The translations under genes and the position numbers were made by a program. Below, in pieces: positions 17,420 through 26,249 of a DNA stretch of 64,000 nucleotides (positions are counted from its first letter, which is position 1; every line of letters begins with the position of its first letter). The notes under the pieces are model-generated. The model was given only the letters and a program-made list of their open reading frames with translations. It was not told the DNA's origin and searched no databases. Source of the stretch: Pseudomonadaceae bacterium (lineage in GTDB: Bacteria; Pseudomonadota; Gammaproteobacteria; Pseudomonadales; Pseudomonadaceae). The stretch covers positions 62,001 through 126,000 of the forward strand of contig CAAFUS010000006.1 in NCBI GenBank assembly GCA_900766265.1, given 5' to 3'.

Positions 17420-18179
17420 CGAGGTGGTCCGTGTCCAGGGTCAGGTCCGCCGACGGCGGGTTGGTGGCGTTTTCGCGCTGTTGCTCGAACAGCTGTTTTA
17501 TCGCCTGGGACAGGCGTGTCTCGACGCTCGCATCGATGCGGCTGTGCTCGGTCTCGACGCGGCAACCGCCCGGCAGCAGGCTGTCGTCCTCGAGGATCCG
17601 CCAGCTTTCCTCGTGGCGTTCACGCAGCGCCTTGACCTGCTCGAAGTCCTGGGGGTTGATGTGGATGCGCACGTTCTCGGCACCCATCGGCAAAAGCTTC
17701 AGCGCTTCGCGGAGGACCTGGCGGATCTGGCTCGAATCGATCATCAGGTCGCGCTGGATGACTTCCCGCGACAGATGGCTGACCAGGGTGACAATGGCAT
17801 GTTCGAGGTTGCGGTCCTGATCGGCGATCGGCTCGAGCAGCTGCTCCATGATCCGTTCCAGGCCGGCAACCTTGGCGGCGAGCACTGGCTCGGCCTCCTG
17901 CCGCGCCTTGAGCTGACCGGCATGGAAGCCATCCTTCTCGCCCGTGGCGAAGCCCTCGTTGTAGGCCTCCTGACGGATGGCCTCCAACTCGTCGAGCGTC
18001 AGTGGTTTGACGTCTTCGACTGGAACGTCCTCGACCTGCGAGACCTCCTCCACCGGCGTCGGCTCGGGCTCCAGCTCGACCACATCGTCCTGCTCCGCAT
18101 CGAAGCTCGGCAAGGCCCAGCGATCGAAGACGCTGGCGTCTTTCGCCCGGATCAGGTCGCTGGGGTTTTCCTTCGCCAT
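17409..18179 (-). CDS. fliH: FliH, regulator of the flagellar ATPase
   Basis: Negative regulator and anchor of FliI. The 256-residue chain begins with an acidic region (VVELEPEPTPVEEVSQVEDV), then a helical segment with EAYNEGFATGEKDGFHAGQLKARQE (a GxxxG-like helix typical of FliH). The C-terminal domain contains RVETEHSRIDASVETRL. It overlaps fliI by 11 nt and follows fliG after 10 nt. Confidence 0.95.
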   Translation of the reverse strand: MAKENPSDLIRAKDASVFDRWALPSFDAEQDDVVELEPEPTPVEEVSQVEDVPVEDVKPLTLDELEAIRQEAYNEGFATGEKDGFHAGQLKARQEAEPVLAAKVAGLERIMEQLLEPIADQDRNLEHAIVTLVSHLSREVIQRDLMIDSSQIRQVLREALKLLPMGAENVRIHINPQDFEQVKALRERHEESWRILEDDSLLPGGCRVETEHSRIDASVETRLSQAIKQLFEQQRENATNPPSADLTLDTDHLDEA

Positions 18180-18189
18180 GGGTACCTGC

Positions 18190-19206
18190 TCAGATCATTT
18201 CTTCGCCGCCCTTGCCACCGAGAACGATCTCTCCGGCTTCGGCCATGCGGCGGGCAATGGTAAGGATTTCCTTCTGGGCTGTCTCCACGTCGCTGACACG
18301 TACCGGGCCCTTGGCATCCAGGTCGTCGCGCAGCAGCTCGGCGGCGCGCTTGGACATGTTCTTGAACACCTTTTCCTTGATCGCATCGTCCGAGCCCTTC
18401 AGGGCCAGCACCAGCACTTCGGAGGACACCTCGCGCAGCAGCGCCTGGATGCCCCGGTCGTCGACGTCGGCCAGGTTATCGAAGACGAACATCAGGTCCT
18501 CGATCTGGCTCGAGAGGTCCTCGTCCACTTCGCGGATGGCGTCCATCAGCGCGCCTTCGACGGAGCTGTCGAGGTAGTTCATGATGTCCGCCGCCCGCTT
18601 CACGCCGCCCAGGCTGGCACGGGTGGTGTTTGAACTGCCGGAGAACTGCTTCTCCAGGATCAGGTTGAGCTCCTTGAGCGCAGCCGGCTGCACGGTGTTA
18701 AGCGAAGACACACGCAAGACGATGTCCAGGCGCACCTTGTGGTCGAAGTGCGATAGCACCTCGCCAGCCTGGTCCGGGTCCAGGTAGGCGACGACGATGG
18801 CCTGGATCTGCGGATGCTCGTAGCGGATCACGTCGGCCACGGCGCGCGGCTCCATCCACTTGAGGCTGTCCAGGCCGCTGGTGTTGCCGCCCAACAGGAT
18901 CCGGTCGATCAGGCCGCCCGCCTTGTCCTCGCCCAGCGCCTGGGTGAGCATCTTGCGGATATAGCCGTCGGACCCGATGCCGAGGCTGGTCTGGTCGCCG
19001 ACGATCTCAACGAATTCGCTCATCACCTTCTCGACCTGGTCGCGCTGGATGTTGCGCATCTGCGCCATGGCCGTACCGACGCGCTGGACTTCCTTGGGGC
19101 CCAGGTGACGCAGCACCTGAGCGGCGTCGGTTTCGCCGAGCGAAAGCAGCAGGATGGCGGCCTTGTCGACCTTGTTCAGCTTGGCAGGGACTCGATTGTC
19201 AGTCAT
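18190..19206 (-). CDS. fliG: FliG, flagellar motor switch protein
   Basis: Rotor protein that contacts FliF (N-terminus) and the stator (C-terminus). It has the normal 338 residues. The EHPQ motif is in YEHPQIQAIVVAYL in the middle domain. The C-terminal torque helix carries charged residues in LMFVFDNLADVDDRGIQALLREV. The first 8 bases overlap the 3-prime end of fliF. Confidence 0.98.
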   Translation of the reverse strand: MTDNRVPAKLNKVDKAAILLLSLGETDAAQVLRHLGPKEVQRVGTAMAQMRNIQRDQVEKVMSEFVEIVGDQTSLGIGSDGYIRKMLTQALGEDKAGGLIDRILLGGNTSGLDSLKWMEPRAVADVIRYEHPQIQAIVVAYLDPDQAGEVLSHFDHKVRLDIVLRVSSLNTVQPAALKELNLILEKQFSGSSNTTRASLGGVKRAADIMNYLDSSVEGALMDAIREVDEDLSSQIEDLMFVFDNLADVDDRGIQALLREVSSEVLVLALKGSDDAIKEKVFKNMSKRAAELLRDDLDAKGPVRVSDVETAQKEILTIARRMAEAGEIVLGGKGGEEMI

Positions 19207-20986
19207 CGCTGTTGATCCACTCTCTTACGACCTGGGCCACACGGCCCGGATCTTCCGCGACCAGACCTTTGATTGCATTGAGCTGGGCATCATACCCCTC
19301 GGTCGGGCTCGGCAGCAGGATGCTTTGCGGTCCGCTGAGGCTTACCCGATCGCTGGCAAGTTCGCCATCCAGGCCTGCGCCCATGTCGCCCAGCTCCAGG
19401 TCCCCGCCATCGCTGGCCAGTTCCTTGTTCTTGCCGACGTTGGTCAGGTTGTTGAGCACCGGACGCAGCACACCGAACACCAGCACCAGGATGAACAGGA
19501 CGCCAAGCACCTGCTTGACCACGTCCCAGAACCACGGCTGCGAGTAGAACGGGATCTCCGCGAACGGCTCGGCGTTGTCGGCCATGAACGGCGTGTTGAT
19601 CACGCTGACACTGTCGCCGCGGCTGGCATCATAGCCAACGGAGTCCTGCACCAGGCGGGTGAAGCGCGCCAGGTCGTCGGCGCTCCAGGGGGTACGCACC
19701 ACTTCGCCATTCGGCCCCATGCGCACCTGATCGTCCACCACCACCGCCACCGACAGCCGACGCAGACGGCCCTGTTGCTGCCTGGTGTAGCTGATGGAAC
19801 GGTCCAGCTCGTAGTTGCGGGTCGCCTGTTCGCGCTTGTCGGCCGGGAACGGCGCCAGCATCGGCTGGTCGGTGGCCGGGTCCATGATCTGCTGGCCGTT
19901 GGCATCGACCAGCGGCTGCCCCGGGGCGATCGCGCCGGCAGCGGCCTGCCCTGCGCCGGCCTGTTCGGGCGCGGTCGCGGCGCCGGGGGGCTGGTTGCTC
20001 AGGGCGCCGGGTACGCCCTGGGGCGGCAGGCTGCTCTGGCGCTGTTCATTGACCTTTTGCTCGCTGCGCAGCGCCGGCTGATCCGGGTTGAAGGTCTCGG
20101 AGGTCGATTCCACGGCGCTGAAATCCACGTCCGCCGAGACCTCGGCCTTGTAGCGACCGCTGCCGAGCACCGGCTGCAGGATGTTGTGCACGCGCTGGGT
20201 GAAGAGGGTTTCCATCCGGCGGCTGTAGTCGAACTGCTTGCCCGCCATGGTCAGCTCGGACAGTTCCTGCTGGTCGGAGAGCAGGTTGCCCTTCTGGTCG
20301 ACCACGGTGATTTCCGACTTGCCGAGCTCCGGCACGCTGGTGGCGACCAGGTTGACGATGGCCATCACCTGGCTCGGCTCCAGGCCACGCCCCGGATAGA
20401 GATCGACCAGCACCGAGGCGCTCGGCTTGCGCTCATCGCGCACGAACACCGAGCTCTTCGGAATGGCCAGGTGGACGCGGGCCGCCCGGACGTTGTTCAG
20501 GCTGGAAATGGTCCGAGCCAGTTCGCCTTCCAGGCCGCGCCGGTAATTGGTCGCTTCCATGAACTGGCTGGTGCCCAGGCCCTGCTCCTTGTCGAGGATT
20601 TCGAAGCCGATGTTGGTATCGGCCGGCGCCAGGCCCGCCCCGGCGAGCTTCAGCCGCGCACGGCCGAGGTCGCTCGCCTTGACCAGCAGCGCGCCGGAGT
20701 TGGGTTCGACGGTGTAGGAGATGTTCGCTTCGCCCAGGGCCTGCAGCACCTGGTTGGTGTCCATGCCCGCCAGGCTGCCGAGCAGCGGACGGTAGTCCGG
20801 CTGCTGGGACCAGAGCACCACGGCAAAGCCGATCGCCACGCTCGAGGCGAGACCGACCAGCAGGCCGATCTGGCGCAGCATCGACATTTCAGAGAGGTTT
20901 TCCAGTATCGACAGGCCGAATAGCGGCTTTTTCGGCTCGCCCGATGCGGCAGGAACAGGAACGGAGGTGGTCAACGCTTCAGCCAT
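19199..20986 (-). CDS. fliF: FliF, flagellar MS-ring protein
   Basis: Forms the MS ring in the inner membrane. Of 595 residues, an N-terminal membrane helix lies near residues 39-58 (QIGLLVGLASSVAIGFAVVL). Ring-building motifs include the YscJ-like part (TSQFMEATNYRRGLEGELART). A Pro/Gly/Ala-rich periplasmic insertion spans about 300-350, and the second helix is near 480-500 (VLGVLFILVLVFGVLRPVL). The C-terminal tail binds FliG. fliE lies 14 bp upstream. Confidence 0.97.
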   Translation of the reverse strand: MAEALTTSVPVPAASGEPKKPLFGLSILENLSEMSMLRQIGLLVGLASSVAIGFAVVLWSQQPDYRPLLGSLAGMDTNQVLQALGEANISYTVEPNSGALLVKASDLGRARLKLAGAGLAPADTNIGFEILDKEQGLGTSQFMEATNYRRGLEGELARTISSLNNVRAARVHLAIPKSSVFVRDERKPSASVLVDLYPGRGLEPSQVMAIVNLVATSVPELGKSEITVVDQKGNLLSDQQELSELTMAGKQFDYSRRMETLFTQRVHNILQPVLGSGRYKAEVSADVDFSAVESTSETFNPDQPALRSEQKVNEQRQSSLPPQGVPGALSNQPPGAATAPEQAGAGQAAAGAIAPGQPLVDANGQQIMDPATDQPMLAPFPADKREQATRNYELDRSISYTRQQQGRLRRLSVAVVVDDQVRMGPNGEVVRTPWSADDLARFTRLVQDSVGYDASRGDSVSVINTPFMADNAEPFAEIPFYSQPWFWDVVKQVLGVLFILVLVFGVLRPVLNNLTNVGKNKELASDGGDLELGDMGAGLDGELASDRVSLSGPQSILLPSPTEGYDAQLNAIKGLVAEDPGRVAQVVREWINSDD

Positions 20987-21000
20987 GATTCAACCCTGCC

Positions 21001-21333
21001 TCAGACCGGCATCTGCATGATGTCTTGATAGGCCTGGACCAGCTTGTTGCGCACCTGTGTCATGGCCTGGAAGGAAACACTGGCTTTCTGGGAGGCGATC
21101 ATCACTTCGGTCAGGTCGACCCCGCCCTGCCCCATCTCGAATGCCGAGGAAATCTGGCTGGAGATCTGCTGCGTCTCATGGACCTTGTTGACGGCCTGGC
21201 CCAGCATGTCGGAGAAGCTCGGCGCACCCGCGACTTCCTGCGGGGCGGCAGCCGGTTTGGCACGGGCCATCGCGTCCATTTGCATGGAGCGCATTTCCAG
21301 CATCAAGCGATTGAATTCGACACCCTGGCTCAT
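21001..21333 (-). CDS. fliE: FliE, flagellar hook-basal body junction protein
   Basis: Small rod/MS-ring adaptor of 110 residues, ending with the family helix QKASVSFQAMTQVRNKLVQAYQDIMQMPV. A strong ribosome site, GGAGGAAAG, lies directly upstream of the ATG. It is the first gene of the fliEFGHIJ unit, and a sigma-54 promoter lies about 57 nt upstream. Confidence 0.97.
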   Translation of the reverse strand: MSQGVEFNRLMLEMRSMQMDAMARAKPAAAPQEVAGAPSFSDMLGQAVNKVHETQQISSQISSAFEMGQGGVDLTEVMIASQKASVSFQAMTQVRNKLVQAYQDIMQMPV

Positions 21334-21389
21334 CTTTCCTCCAACAGCCGCGAAAATTTTGACGCCTACGCAGCGAGCAAGAGGGATAT

Positions 21390-21405
21390 AGCAACAAGGG
21401 TGCCA
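21390..21405 (-). promoter_or_regulatory. Sigma-54 promoter of the fliE operon
   Basis: The minus strand reads TGGCACCCTTGTTGCT, which fits TGGCACG-N4-TTGCW at all but one of its fixed positions, with the required GG-N10-GC spacing. It lies upstream of fliE and downstream of the unrelated membrane-protein gene, so it marks the start of the flagellar unit. Confidence 0.85.
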
Positions 21406-21457
21406 GCTTCGAGGCGGCGTGCCATCCGGCTGAGTCGGTTCGGAAAATGGGCAGGGA

Positions 21458-22099
21458 TCAAGAGGCTGGCGGGCTCGCCAGCACTTCCAAACGTCCGCGC
21501 AGGAACACCCGCATCATCGCTAGCTGCCCACCGATCAGCAGCACGGCGGCCAGTGGCATCAGCAATTGGGACGCGAAGACCGCTCCCCCGATCAGGTACA
21601 ACCAGCCCAGCATGCGAACGCAGTACCAGTCGCTGCGCACGATCAGCACCCTGCCGCCCAGCCAGACCAGCAGGAGCCCGACAGCCAGCAGCAGGCCCAG
21701 ATAGAGGTGAACCGGCCAGAGCCCCTCCACCGACGCGGTGAAGGCCCAGTGCTCGACCGGCGCTAGCAGAAGATTGACGCCCACTAGCAACCATACAGGC
21801 CAGCCGAGCCCCCGAGCCGCGAAGCGCGCCTGGGCGAAGCGCTTGAAGCTGATCAGCAGGTAGCAGCCCACCAGATCGAGCACCACGCCGACCCAGGTTT
21901 CATACCAGGGCGGCAGCGCCACCCCGGCGAAGGACTCGGCCAGGACCAGGGCGAACAGCAGCAGCGTGCCAAGCACAAGCAACAGACAGAACACGGCCAG
22001 CAGCCCCAGCTGACCCGCCGTCCAGCCCGCGAGAAGTCCCGCTGGCACGGCATCCAGCAACTCGGCCTGGGGGACGCGGTATGGATCCTCGGGCTGCAT
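21458..22099 (-). CDS. Conserved hypothetical polytopic membrane protein
   Basis: About 213 residues, from ATG 22099 (MQPEDPYRVPQAEL); a GTG six bases upstream is possible, and GGAGGG lies before both. The N-terminus resembles small membrane proteins that open with a xPYxxPxA motif. Five or six hydrophobic segments follow (for example LLAVFCLLLVLGTLLLFALVL and VHLYLGLLLAVGLLLVWLGG), with a charged motif FKRFAQARFAAR in a loop. I cannot assign a function. It is oriented towards fliE, but the sigma-54 promoter between them suggests it is not part of the flagellar unit. Confidence 0.75.
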   Translation of the reverse strand: MQPEDPYRVPQAELLDAVPAGLLAGWTAGQLGLLAVFCLLLVLGTLLLFALVLAESFAGVALPPWYETWVGVVLDLVGCYLLISFKRFAQARFAARGLGWPVWLLVGVNLLLAPVEHWAFTASVEGLWPVHLYLGLLLAVGLLLVWLGGRVLIVRSDWYCVRMLGWLYLIGGAVFASQLLMPLAAVLLIGGQLAMMRVFLRGRLEVLASPPAS

Positions 22100-22212
22100 C
22101 GACACGCGTCCCTCCACTGTTATTGCCATCGCATGGCCGGCTGTACGGCGACGGGGCCTGGCCGCTTTGGATAGTCTATGCGCACCTGTACGATGACCGA
22201 GACCCTATAACA

Positions 22213-23406
22213 ATGACCCAGGCGACCACCTATCCGTTGCGCCTGCTGGCTGACAGCTCCCCTTCGAGCGTCGTTGCCGGCTTCGTGGCGATGCTCACCG
22301 GCTATACCAGCTCCATCGTGTTGATGTTCCAGGCAGGCCAGGCGGCCGGCCTCAGCGAGGGCCAAATCGCGTCCTGGATATGGGCGCTCTCGATCGGCAT
22401 GGCGATCTGCAGCGTCGCGCTTTCGCTGCGCTACAGAACCCCCGTGGTGGTCGCCTGGTCGACACCGGGCGCGGCGTTGCTGGTCACCAGCCTGCCGGGA
22501 GTACCCTATGGCGAAGCCATCGGCGCGTTCATCATGGCCTCGGCGCTGATCGCGCTGTGCGGGCTGACCGGCAGCTTCGAGCGCCTGATGCGCCATCTGC
22601 CCGGCTCGCTGGCTGCCGCACTGCTGGCCGGCATCCTGTTTCGCATCGGTATCGAGATGTTCAGCGCCATCGAATTCCAGCCCTTGCTGGTGCTCTCGAT
22701 GTTCTTCGCCTACCTGCTGGCCAAGCGGCTCACGCCACGGTACGCGGTGCTCTGCGCCCTGCTGGTGGGGTGCCTGGTGGCCGCGCTGCTCGGGCTGCTG
22801 AATTTTGAACGACTGAGCCTGGAACTCGCCGTTCCGGTCTGGACGACGCCCGAGTTCTCTTTCGCCGCGATGATCAGCATCGGCATCCCGCTGTTCGTCG
22901 TGGCGATGGCATCGCAGAACACCCCTGGGCTTGCGGTGTTGCGCGCTGAAGGCTACCAGGTGCCGGCTTCGCCGCTGATTTCTACCACCGGCATCGCTTC
23001 GGTCCTGCTGGCGCCCTTCGGCTCCCATGGCATCCATCTGGCGGCCATCACCATGGCGATCTGCGCCGGCTCGCAGGCGCATCCCGATCCCGCCAAGCGC
23101 TACACGGCGGCGGTCTGGTGCGGTCTGTTCTACGGGGTGGCGGCGCTGTTCGGGGCAACCCTGGCAGCGCTCTTCGCAGCCTTTCCGGCGGCGCTGGTGC
23201 TGTCGATTGCCGCCCTGGCCCTGCTCGGTTCCATTGCCAGCGGCCTGACCCAGGCCATGCAACAGCCGAACGAGCGCGAGGCCGCACTGATCACCTTCAT
23301 GGTGACAGCCTCGGGGCTGACATTGCTGGGAGTAGGATCGGCGCTGTGGGGGCTGATCGCCGGGATTCTGACGCTGGTGATCCTCAACGCCCGCCCCCGC
23401 GCCTGA
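22213..23406 (+). CDS. benE: BenE-family benzoate/proton symporter-like transporter
   Basis: Polytopic membrane protein of 397 residues with about 12 hydrophobic segments. BenE-family features include AGFVAMLTGYTSSIVLMFQAG at the start, TPGAALL in the second quarter and VAMASQNTPGLAVLRAEGY. The family imports benzoate by proton symport. No benzoate catabolic genes (benABCD, cat) lie nearby, so the actual substrate is unproven. The ATG at 22213 is chosen because the longer frame reaches into non-homologous sequence; no strong ribosome site is visible. Its stop is one base from the convergent SDR stop. Confidence 0.85.
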   Translation: MTQATTYPLRLLADSSPSSVVAGFVAMLTGYTSSIVLMFQAGQAAGLSEGQIASWIWALSIGMAICSVALSLRYRTPVVVAWSTPGAALLVTSLPGVPYGEAIGAFIMASALIALCGLTGSFERLMRHLPGSLAAALLAGILFRIGIEMFSAIEFQPLLVLSMFFAYLLAKRLTPRYAVLCALLVGCLVAALLGLLNFERLSLELAVPVWTTPEFSFAAMISIGIPLFVVAMASQNTPGLAVLRAEGYQVPASPLISTTGIASVLLAPFGSHGIHLAAITMAICAGSQAHPDPAKRYTAAVWCGLFYGVAALFGATLAALFAAFPAALVLSIAALALLGSIASGLTQAMQQPNEREAALITFMVTASGLTLLGVGSALWGLIAGILTLVILNARPRA

Positions 23407-23407
23407 A

Positions 23408-24169
23408 TCAGATGGCCGTGGCGCCGCCGTCGACGGCCAGCGCCTGACCAGTGGTGAACGCGGCGCTATCGCTGCACAGGTAAAGCACCGCACCGGCGAC
23501 TTCCTCGACCTTGCCGATGCGCCCGACCGGGTGCATCGCGGCGGCGAACTCAGCCTTGCGCGGGTCGGCCTCGTAGGCGCGGCGGAACATATCGGTGTCG
23601 ATGACCGCAGGGCACACCGCGTTGACGCGAATCCGCTTCTTCGCGTACTCGATCGCCGCGGACTTGGTCAGGCCGATCACCGCGTGCTTGGAGGCGGCAT
23701 AGATGCTCATCTTCGGCGCTGCGCCCAGCCCGGCCACCGAGGCCGTGTTGACGATCGCGCCTGCGCCCTGCGCCAGCATCACCGGCAGCTGATGCTTCAT
23801 GCATAGCCAGACACCCTTGACGTTAACGCCCATGATCGCGTCGAACTCTGTCTCGCTGCCTTCGGCCAGACGCCCCTTCTCGATTTCGATACCGACGTTG
23901 TTGAACGCGTAATCGAGCTGGCCGTAGCTCGCCAGGGTCTGCTCGATCATCGCCTTGACGTCCGCCTCCCGGGTGACGTCGCAGCGTACGAAAGTCGCCT
24001 GGCCGCCCGCGCTGCGAATGGCTTCGACGCAGGCCTGGCCGCCTGCCACGTCAAGATCGGCGACCACTACCTGCAAGCCCTGCTGAGCGAACGCCTGGGC
24101 AGTGGCCCGCCCGATACCCGCCGCACCACCGGTGACCAGGGCGACCTTTCCGGAAAACGTCATGCTCAT
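23408..24169 (-). CDS. Short-chain dehydrogenase/reductase (SDR)
   Basis: Classical SDR of 253 residues and NAD(P)-binding Rossmann fold. The cofactor motif is TGGAAGIG (residues 13-20), with D38-D40 after strand 2 suggesting NAD preference. The catalytic set is S144, Y157 and K161 (YAASK). The usual NNAG is NNVG here (90-93). The substrate is not predictable from sequence. It is divergent from the MDR oxidoreductase gene and converges with benE. Confidence 0.9.
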   Translation of the reverse strand: MSMTFSGKVALVTGGAAGIGRATAQAFAQQGLQVVVADLDVAGGQACVEAIRSAGGQATFVRCDVTREADVKAMIEQTLASYGQLDYAFNNVGIEIEKGRLAEGSETEFDAIMGVNVKGVWLCMKHQLPVMLAQGAGAIVNTASVAGLGAAPKMSIYAASKHAVIGLTKSAAIEYAKKRIRVNAVCPAVIDTDMFRRAYEADPRKAEFAAAMHPVGRIGKVEEVAGAVLYLCSDSAAFTTGQALAVDGGATAI

Positions 24170-24367
24170 CGAAACATCCTCGCCAGATGGACTGCGTAGC
24201 CGATGTGACTACAGTATTTATTCTGGTCACGTTTATACCGGTTTTCATGCCGCGTCCTAATGGACTATCACCGATGTGGATGCCCCTGCATTCCAGCTCG
24301 GCGGAGGTCCTTGCCCGGCGGGCGCAGGCGGGACTAAACCTGCTCCGTTCAACAGATCGAGGCTGCC
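24170..24367. other. Divergent intergenic region between the SDR and MDR oxidoreductase genes
   Basis: The 198-bp gap is AT-richer than its neighbours around 24205-24240. It holds an imperfect dyad, GTGAC (24205-24209) and GTCAC (24226-24230), separated by 16 nt, which could be an operator for a shared regulator. I see no clear promoter pair or terminator. Confidence 0.3.
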
Positions 24368-25369
24368 ATGACACAGACCAATCGCCAGTTCCTGCTCGCC
24401 CAGCGCCCTGTGGGCGCGCCCACCCGCGACACCTTTCGCTTCGCCGAGACGCCAATCGGCGAGCCGGGCCCCAACCAGATTCTGGTGAAGGTCGAGTACC
24501 TGTCGCTGGACCCCGCCATGCGAGGGTGGATGAACGATGCCAAGTCGTATATCGCCCCGGTCGGCCTGGGCGAGGTGATGCGCGCCCTCGGCGTCGGCCG
24601 GGTCATCGCCTCGGGGCACCCGGGCTTTGCCGAAGGGGATTACGTCAACGGGGCGCTGGGCATCCAGGACTATTACCTGGGCGAGCCGAAGGGCTTCTAC
24701 AAGGTCGACCCGACTCAGGCGCCGCTGCCGCGGTACCTGTCCGCACTGGGCATGACCGGCATGACCGCCTACTTCGCCCTCCTCGCGGTAGGACAGCCCC
24801 AGGCCGGCGAGACCGTGGTGCTGTCCGGTGCCGCCGGTGCGGTGGGCAGCGTGGCCGGCCAGATCGCCAGGATCAAAGGCTGCCGCGTGGTGGGCATCGC
24901 CGGCGGTGCGGACAAGTGCCGCTTCCTCACCGAGGAGCTCGGCTTCGATGGCGCCATCGACTACAAGAACGAGGACCTTCACGCCGCCCTCAAGCGCGAG
25001 TGTCCCAAAGGGGTCGACGTCTACTTCGACAACGTCGGCGGCGACATCCTCGACGCGGTGCTGCCCCGCATCAATGTCAAGGCGCGGGTGGTGCTCTGCG
25101 GCGCCATCAGCCAGTACAACAACAAGGAAGCGGTCAAGGGACCGTCCAACTACCTCTCGTTGCTGGTCAACCGCGCCCGGATGGAAGGCATGGTGGTGAC
25201 CGACTATCTGTCGCGCTATCCGGAGGCGATGCGCGAGATGGCCGGCTGGCTCGCCAGCGGCGAGCTCAAGAGCAAGGAAGACATCGTCGAAGGACTGGAG
25301 ACCTTTCCCGAGACACTGATGAAGCTCTTCACGGGCGGCAACTTGGGCAAGCTCGTCCTCAAGGTCTGA
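24368..25369 (+). CDS. NADP-dependent MDR oxidoreductase (CurA/leukotriene B4 dehydrogenase type)
   Basis: Zinc-free medium-chain reductase of 333 residues. An N-terminal GroES-like domain contains PNQILVKVEYLSLDPAMRGWM. The NADP-binding domain has the motif LSGAAGAVGSVAGQIARIKG (about 153-172). YFDNVGGDILDAVLPRI and ISQYN follow, all typical of the YncB/CurA family, which reduces alpha,beta-unsaturated carbonyls. No zinc ligands are present. The ATG follows GAGGCTGCC. It converges on pyrF with a 30-bp gap. Confidence 0.9.
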   Translation: MTQTNRQFLLAQRPVGAPTRDTFRFAETPIGEPGPNQILVKVEYLSLDPAMRGWMNDAKSYIAPVGLGEVMRALGVGRVIASGHPGFAEGDYVNGALGIQDYYLGEPKGFYKVDPTQAPLPRYLSALGMTGMTAYFALLAVGQPQAGETVVLSGAAGAVGSVAGQIARIKGCRVVGIAGGADKCRFLTEELGFDGAIDYKNEDLHAALKRECPKGVDVYFDNVGGDILDAVLPRINVKARVVLCGAISQYNNKEAVKGPSNYLSLLVNRARMEGMVVTDYLSRYPEAMREMAGWLASGELKSKEDIVEGLETFPETLMKLFTGGNLGKLVLKV

Positions 25370-25399
25370 GCCGGCGAGGTCCAGCTCGGACCGGGACGG

Positions 25400-26095
25400 T
25401 CAGCCCAGTTCGGCCAGCACCTGCGCCAGCGCACCCGCCGGATCGGCGGCCTGGCTGATCGGGCGACCGATCACCAGGAAGTCGGAGCCTGCCGCCATGG
25501 CCTGGGCGGGAGTGAGGATGCGCCGCTGATCGTCGGCGGCGCTGCCGGACGGACGAATGCCCGGCGTCACCAATTGCAGACCGGGCGACTGGGCCTTCAG
25601 GGCCGTGGCTTCCTGGGCCGAGCACACCAGGCCGTCGAGGCCGGCCCGCTCGGCCAGCGCGGCCAGACGCAGCACCTGCTGGCGGGGATCGATGTCGAGC
25701 CCCAGGTCGGCGAGGTCGGCCTGCTCCATGCTGGTCAGGACGGTCACACCGATCAGCAGCGGCCGGGCACCGCCGGTCTGCTCCAGCACCTCGCGGCAGG
25801 CCTGCATCATCCGCAGACCGCCGGAACAATGCACGTTGACCATCCACACGCCCAGCTCCGCGGCTGCCTTGACCGCCATCGCCGTGGTGTTGGGGATGTC
25901 GTGGAATTTAAGATCGAGGAACACCTCGAAGCCCTTGGTCTGGAGGTCTTCGACGATTGACGGGCCGCAACGGGTGAACAGTTCCTTGCCGACCTTGACG
26001 CGGCAGGAGGACGGGTCCAGCCGCCCAGCCAGCCCGAGCGCGGCATCGCGGGTCGGAAAATCGAGCGCGACGATGATGGGGGTCTGGCAGGACAT
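25400..26095 (-). CDS. pyrF: PyrF, orotidine 5-prime-phosphate decarboxylase
   Basis: Last step of UMP synthesis: decarboxylates OMP. The 231-residue chain opens with the strand PIIVALDFPTR. The catalytic Asp-Lys-Asp cluster lies in DLKFHDIPNT (D61, K63, D66), and the phosphate-binding GIRPSG and VIGRPIS motifs come later. ATG 26095 has GAGGAG 6 nt upstream; the longer frame at 26380 would run through the oppositely oriented DUF2897 peptide gene. Confidence 0.97.
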   Translation of the reverse strand: MSCQTPIIVALDFPTRDAALGLAGRLDPSSCRVKVGKELFTRCGPSIVEDLQTKGFEVFLDLKFHDIPNTTAMAVKAAAELGVWMVNVHCSGGLRMMQACREVLEQTGGARPLLIGVTVLTSMEQADLADLGLDIDPRQQVLRLAALAERAGLDGLVCSAQEATALKAQSPGLQLVTPGIRPSGSAADDQRRILTPAQAMAAGSDFLVIGRPISQAADPAGALAQVLAELG

Positions 26096-26249
26096 GGCGG
26101 CTCCTCGGCTAAAATTCGGCGCGCATTGTCGCAGAAAAACATCGGCGCGACGAAAGTCGACCGCGCCTGTCCAACACTTCGATGGCGACGCACATCGCCA
26201 TCGTTTGCCGACCCGCACCGCATAGGCCAACCAGCGAAAGGAGAACCCC

